In this document: positions 7,063 to 10,041 of the stretch, in pieces
Layout of the letters: each line of letters begins with the position of its first letter
Numbering within the stretch: the first letter of the stretch is position 1
Origin: Bacteroidales bacterium
Lineage (GTDB): Bacteria > Bacteroidota > Bacteroidia > Bacteroidales > DTU049
NCBI GenBank assembly: GCA_030017935.1
Contig: JASEGF010000063.1
Location: forward strand, 1 to 10,041
Direction: 5' to 3'
DNA length: 10,041 bases
Position numbers and translations under genes: made by a program
The notes under the pieces: model-generated
Told to the model about the DNA's origin: nothing
Databases searched by the model: none
Seen by the model: the letters and a program-made list of their open reading frames with translations, nothing else

Positions 7063-8037
7063 ATGAAATTCAAATACTTTATTTTCTTTGCATTTGTTTT
7101 TTTATTGTCATGTACAGAAGTGAAATATTATAAATGGGAGCGTTCTTCACAATTTTATTTATCTGATGATAATTGTGCCACAAAAAAATTTCTTATAGCC
7201 AATAGGATTACAAAAGACAAAGATCTAGAGCAGTCCGAGTCATTAGATTACCTTTTTAGAGGCTTAGAGAGACAGGGATCTATAGCTACAATTAATTTTT
7301 TATTAGATACTTTAAAAAAATTAAATTTCGATGTAGATTTAATAGAATTGCCCATTGCAAATATTAATAATCTAGATGATACATTGAGTGCTGATAGTGC
7401 TCAATATATTTTGAAAAGCAATAATGCTTGTTGGTTAATTACCCTAGATTATTTTAAAGCTTTTTTTGATAATAATATTCAGGAAAATAGGCAAGAAACT
7501 TCTCAAGATTATGGTGGTACTACTATTTATTATGCTTCGCGAAAAGGAGTTTACAGAGCTATTATGCGCATTTATGATAGAAATGGATTAGTTCGACATT
7601 TTGATTTTTCGCAAGAACCTATTTTTAATGCTACTGGTAATACTAAAGCTGAAGCATTGAAAAATATTTTCAAAACTCAAGATTTCACAGTAGATTGGGG
7701 ATATTCATTTGCACGAAGTGTCATTAAGCAACTTTCTCCACCTCAAATGACAACTGTGAGAGGCATATATGCTAATACAAATAAAGATTTTAAAAAAGCT
7801 TTTAAATTACTCAAAATCGAAGATATTGACAATGCTAAAGCAATTTATGAAAAATATATTGATAATGATAATGATAAAATAATACTAGCAAAAACTCTTT
7901 ACAACTTAGCTATAGTCTACGAATTTATGGGACAATTAGATAAATCTCTAGAATTAGCTAATCAAAGCTATCAATTGTACCCGCTAGATATAGTAAAATC
8001 TTATCTAAATTATTTAAAAGTGAAATTAGATTCTTAA
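7063..8037 (+). CDS. TPR-containing lipoprotein, possibly DUF6340-like
   Basis: This 324-residue protein has a lipoprotein signal peptide: MKFKYF, a hydrophobic core, then the lipobox LLSC with Cys17 as the lipidated residue, followed by TEVK. The middle part has no catalytic motif that I recognise. Residues ~245-312 form one or two tetratricopeptide-like repeats, DIDNAKAIYEKYI and TLYNLAIVYEFMGQLDKSLELANQSYQLYP. The overall plan (lipobox, an LIANR-like first strand, alternating alpha/beta middle, C-terminal TPR) recalls the DUF6340 lipoproteins of Bacteroidota, but that match is from memory. It is probably anchored on the periplasmic or outer face of a membrane, with a protein-interaction role. 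The mpl gene starts 14 bases downstream without its own promoter box, so the two are likely co-transcribed. Confidence 0.7.
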   Translation: MKFKYFIFFAFVFLLSCTEVKYYKWERSSQFYLSDDNCATKKFLIANRITKDKDLEQSESLDYLFRGLERQGSIATINFLLDTLKKLNFDVDLIELPIANINNLDDTLSADSAQYILKSNNACWLITLDYFKAFFDNNIQENRQETSQDYGGTTIYYASRKGVYRAIMRIYDRNGLVRHFDFSQEPIFNATGNTKAEALKNIFKTQDFTVDWGYSFARSVIKQLSPPQMTTVRGIYANTNKDFKKAFKLLKIEDIDNAKAIYEKYIDNDNDKIILAKTLYNLAIVYEFMGQLDKSLELANQSYQLYPLDIVKSYLNYLKVKLDS

Positions 8038-8051
8038 AAAATAGATAATTT

Positions 8052-9404
8052 ATGAGAATACATATAATAGCTATAGGTGGTGCAGTAATGCATCAATTGG
8101 CAATTGCTCTACAGCAAGCAGGACATGTTGTTAGTGGCTCTGATGATGAAATTTTTAATCCAGCAAAAGATAACTTAAAAAAATATAATTTATTACCTCA
8201 AAATATTGGTTTTTTGTCAGAAAATATTACACCAAATATTGATTTGATAATCTCAGGGATGCATGCTAGAGCAGATAATCCTGAATTGCATAAGGCAAAA
8301 GAACTTGGCATCAAAATTTTATCATTACCAGAATTTATTTATGAACATTCTAAAAATAAACTAAGAATAGTCATTGGCGGTAGTCACGGCAAAACCTCTG
8401 TTACTGGAATGATAATGCATGTATGCAATTACTTAAATAGGTCTTTTGACTATTTAGTAGGGTCTAAAGTGAATGGCTTTGAATATAATGTAAAATTAAG
8501 CAATGATGCACCTTTCATTGTTATCGAAGGTGATGAATATTTAGCTAGTGCAGAGCTTCCCATCCCCAAATTTTTAATTTATAAACCAAATATAGGCATA
8601 ATAAATGGTATAGATTGGGATCATGCTAATGTTTTTCCTACCTTAGATATATATTTGGAACAATTTAAAAAATTTGCAGAAATTATTCCTGCAGACGGAG
8701 CTCTATTTGCGGTAGATGAACCTAATGTACATAGCATTTTAGACAATACTAATTTGAATGTTTCTCCTCAATATTATCCCACTTTTCCTTATGTCTTGGA
8801 TAATGGTATCTTTTATTTAAATTATTTAGGAGAATTATTTCCTTTGCAAATTTTCGGGAAACATAATATGCAAAATATCGCAGCTGCTCACTGCGTTTGT
8901 GAGTATCTGGGAATAGACACTAAATATTTCTGCCAAGCTATGATGAGCTATAAATCTGCCGAAAAAAGATTAGAAAAATATTTTGAAAATGACAAATTAA
9001 CCGTTTATAGAGATTTCGCTCATGCACCATCAAAGGTGAAAGCTACAATAAATGCTGTCAACGAACGTTATCCAGATAGGCAACTTATCTCAGTTTTTGA
9101 ATTACATACCTACTCCAGTTTAAATAAAAATTTTATTCCTCAATACCGAAATTCATTAGTAAATGCTGATCTTCCAATAGTTTTTTATAGTAAACACGCC
9201 ATTACTTTAAAACAATTACCAGATTTATCTACTGATGATGTACTTGTAGCTTTTGAACATCCTAATTTATTTGTAACTACAGATATTAATGAAATTCAAA
9301 ATTACATTAATAAAAACATTAAGTTTCCAGCTGTGATACTCCTGATGAGTAGTGGCAATTTCGATAATTGGCAACTAAATATTGATGAATTATTAAAAAG
9401 ATAA
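8052..9404 (+). CDS. mpl: UDP-N-acetylmuramate:L-alanyl-gamma-D-glutamyl-meso-diaminopimelate ligase (Mpl)
   Basis: This cytoplasmic Mur ligase attaches the recovered murein tripeptide L-Ala-gamma-D-Glu-meso-DAP to UDP-MurNAc with ATP, feeding recycled material into peptidoglycan synthesis. The 450-residue length fits Mpl. Domain 1 begins RIHIIAIGGAVMHQLAIAL (2-20) with SGSDDEIF, and GMHARADNPEL follows. The ATP P-loop is GGSHGKTS (109-116) with Lys114. EGDEYLAS (159-166) and NGIDWDH (185-191) are the central-domain acidic and histidine motifs, NMQNIAAAH is the Mur-ligase asparagine motif, and DFAHAPSK (321-328) opens the C-terminal domain. Family members often have EADEYD, NNLEFDHAD and DFAHHP; the variants here match the Bacteroidota branch. 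It follows the lipoprotein gene by 14 bases and has no Shine-Dalgarno. Confidence 0.9.
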   Translation: MRIHIIAIGGAVMHQLAIALQQAGHVVSGSDDEIFNPAKDNLKKYNLLPQNIGFLSENITPNIDLIISGMHARADNPELHKAKELGIKILSLPEFIYEHSKNKLRIVIGGSHGKTSVTGMIMHVCNYLNRSFDYLVGSKVNGFEYNVKLSNDAPFIVIEGDEYLASAELPIPKFLIYKPNIGIINGIDWDHANVFPTLDIYLEQFKKFAEIIPADGALFAVDEPNVHSILDNTNLNVSPQYYPTFPYVLDNGIFYLNYLGELFPLQIFGKHNMQNIAAAHCVCEYLGIDTKYFCQAMMSYKSAEKRLEKYFENDKLTVYRDFAHAPSKVKATINAVNERYPDRQLISVFELHTYSSLNKNFIPQYRNSLVNADLPIVFYSKHAITLKQLPDLSTDDVLVAFEHPNLFVTTDINEIQNYINKNIKFPAVILLMSSGNFDNWQLNIDELLKR

Positions 9405-9487
9405 TAAATTATAAAAGTTTACTTTATATAGATTATATCTCATAGTTTATTATCTCTATATTCGATATGCATTAAATTATTTTATTA

Positions 9488-9500
9488 TGTCAAAATGGCA
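9488..9500. promoter_or_regulatory. operator-like dyad, copy 1 (TGTCA-AAA-TGGCA)
   Basis: TGTCAAAATGGCA has the near-palindromic form TGnCA-N3-TGnCA. It is one of two copies upstream of hsp20 that differ only in the three central bases. It does not resemble the CIRCE element of HrcA. It is probably a binding site for an unidentified regulator. Confidence 0.5.
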
Positions 9501-9528
9501 TAATATTTTCAAAATAAGCAAAAATTAA

Positions 9529-9541
9529 TGTCATTTTGGCA
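9529..9541. promoter_or_regulatory. operator-like dyad, copy 2 (TGTCA-TTT-TGGCA)
   Basis: TGTCATTTTGGCA repeats the 13-bp site at 9488 with the centre AAA changed to TTT, in the same orientation. Starts are 41 bp apart, close to four helical turns, so both sites face the same side of the DNA. It lies about 70 bp upstream of the candidate promoter of hsp20, in the range used by enhancer-type activators. Confidence 0.5.
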
Positions 9542-9609
9542 ATAATTAATTCTAAAATTCTAATATAAATTACAGTATATCAATCAATTATAACTAATAA
9601 AAAATCCAT

Positions 9610-9624
9610 TGGTATAAAAATTGA
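9610..9624 (+). promoter_or_regulatory. candidate sigma-54-like promoter of hsp20
   Basis: TGGTATAAAAATTGA follows the layout of the sigma-54 consensus TGGCAC-N5-TTGC. The GG and the TTG are correctly spaced, with C-to-T at two positions and A instead of the final C. It would start transcription about 30 bases before the ATG. An alternative is the overlapping TGATTTTG (9622-9629), one base away from the housekeeping TAnnTTTG. The sequence alone does not decide. Confidence 0.35.
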
Positions 9625-9650
9625 TTTTGAATAAATAGAAATAAAAAAAG

Positions 9651-9658
9651 AAAGGAGG
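9651..9658 (+). promoter_or_regulatory. perfect Shine-Dalgarno of hsp20
   Basis: AAAGGAGG lies eight bases before the ATG at 9667 and would pair fully with the usual 16S anti-Shine-Dalgarno. No other gene start in the window has even a four-base purine match at this place. It fixes the hsp20 start codon. Confidence 0.85.
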
Positions 9659-9666
9659 AGAAAAAT

Positions 9667-10041
9667 ATGGCATTATTACCTGCATCCAGAAGTGAAAACT
9701 TCCTGCCAAGAATCATTGATGAATTTTTTGGTGATGATTTTTTAAAAGATTTCTTTTATATGCCTGAACAATTTAATGCACCTGCTGTCAATATATGTGA
9801 AGATGAAAATAATTTTCAAATCGAATTAGCTGCTCCTGGCTTTAATAAAGATGATTTCAAAGTATCTCTAGACAATGATGTTTTAACTATCTACACTGAA
9901 AAGACACAGGAAAAAGAAGAAAAAGACAAACGCTACAGACGTAGAGAATTCAACTATCAAAGCTTTAGTAGAAGCTTTATAGTACCAGATTATATCGATA
10001 AAGACAAAATAGAAGCTGAATATAAAGACGGTATCTTGTAT
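9667..10041 (+). CDS. hsp20: Hsp20/alpha-crystallin small heat shock protein (3' truncated)
   Basis: The first 125 codons of an ATP-independent holdase chaperone are present; the frame is still open at the window edge. The N-terminal arm (1-37) includes LPRIIDEFFGDDFLKDFF, a form common in bacterial class A Hsp20. The alpha-crystallin domain begins near PAVNICEDENNFQIELAAPGFNKDDF (39-64), with the typical E-x-A-x-PG-x2-K-x-D pattern, then VSLDNDVLTI and a charged loop, TEKTQEKEEKDKRYRRRE. FSRSFIVPDYIDKDKIEAEYKDGILY carries the F-x-R-x-F-x-P and Y-x-DG-x-L signatures. The C-terminal I-x-I/V oligomerisation motif lies beyond the window. Start choice is fixed by the Shine-Dalgarno at 9651. The gene has its own 262-bp control region and is probably induced by heat or protein stress. 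Confidence 0.95.
   Translation, partial: MALLPASRSENFLPRIIDEFFGDDFLKDFFYMPEQFNAPAVNICEDENNFQIELAAPGFNKDDFKVSLDNDVLTIYTEKTQEKEEKDKRYRRREFNYQSFSRSFIVPDYIDKDKIEAEYKDGILY

Noticed and set aside
9496..9510. TGGCATAATATTTTC as a sigma-54 promoter
   Set aside because: The -24 part fits but the -12 GC is missing (TC instead), and it overlaps the first dyad about 160 bp from the hsp20 start.
9405..9666. CIRCE element for HrcA
   Set aside because: No TTAGCACTC-N9-GAGTGCTAA-like inverted repeat is present in the hsp20 leader.

Overview
The window is very AT-rich and looks like a chromosomal piece of a low-GC member of the Bacteroidota. The evidence is as follows. Four genes have a TAnnTTTG-type -7 promoter box placed 17-20 bases before the start codon. 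All genes but one lack a Shine-Dalgarno sequence. The Mpl, MurG-like glycosyltransferase, TMTC-like and lipoprotein sequences resemble Bacteroidota forms. Purine-rich heptanucleotide repeats of a kind common in that phylum are also present. No tRNA, rRNA, transposon, phage gene or CRISPR array was seen.

Layout. Bases 1-3001 hold two co-directional genes: a 5'-truncated TMTC-like membrane glycosyltransferase with TPRs, and a soluble GT4-like glycosyltransferase. They converge on a small minus-strand membrane protein (3140-3697), which resembles the MntP manganese exporter family but has lost expected acidic residues. That gene is divergent from a MurG/GT28-like glycosyltransferase (3799-4833), whose last codons are made of a 7-bp tandem repeat. 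A 273-bp convergent gap holds a second, oppositely oriented heptamer/octamer repeat tract. A minus-strand CoA-disulfide/persulfide reductase fused to a rhodanese domain follows (5107-6747). A 315-bp divergent spacer then leads to a two-gene unit: a TPR-bearing lipoprotein (7063-8037) and the murein-recycling ligase Mpl (8052-9404). After a 262-bp regulatory region, the window ends inside an Hsp20 small heat shock gene (9667 onward).

How the genes relate. Three proteins concern glycan transfer (TMTC-like, GT4-like, GT28-like) and Mpl handles peptidoglycan recycling, so cell-envelope work dominates. The reductase-rhodanese and Hsp20 are stress or redox functions without an evident link to the others. 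I see no complete defence, secretion or biosynthetic system. The most unusual features are regulatory or structural. The hsp20 leader has a perfect Shine-Dalgarno, two near-identical 13-bp dyads exactly 41 bp apart, and a sigma-54-like element. The two heptamer arrays face each other around the end of one gene. The MntP-like protein is degenerate at its expected metal-site positions.
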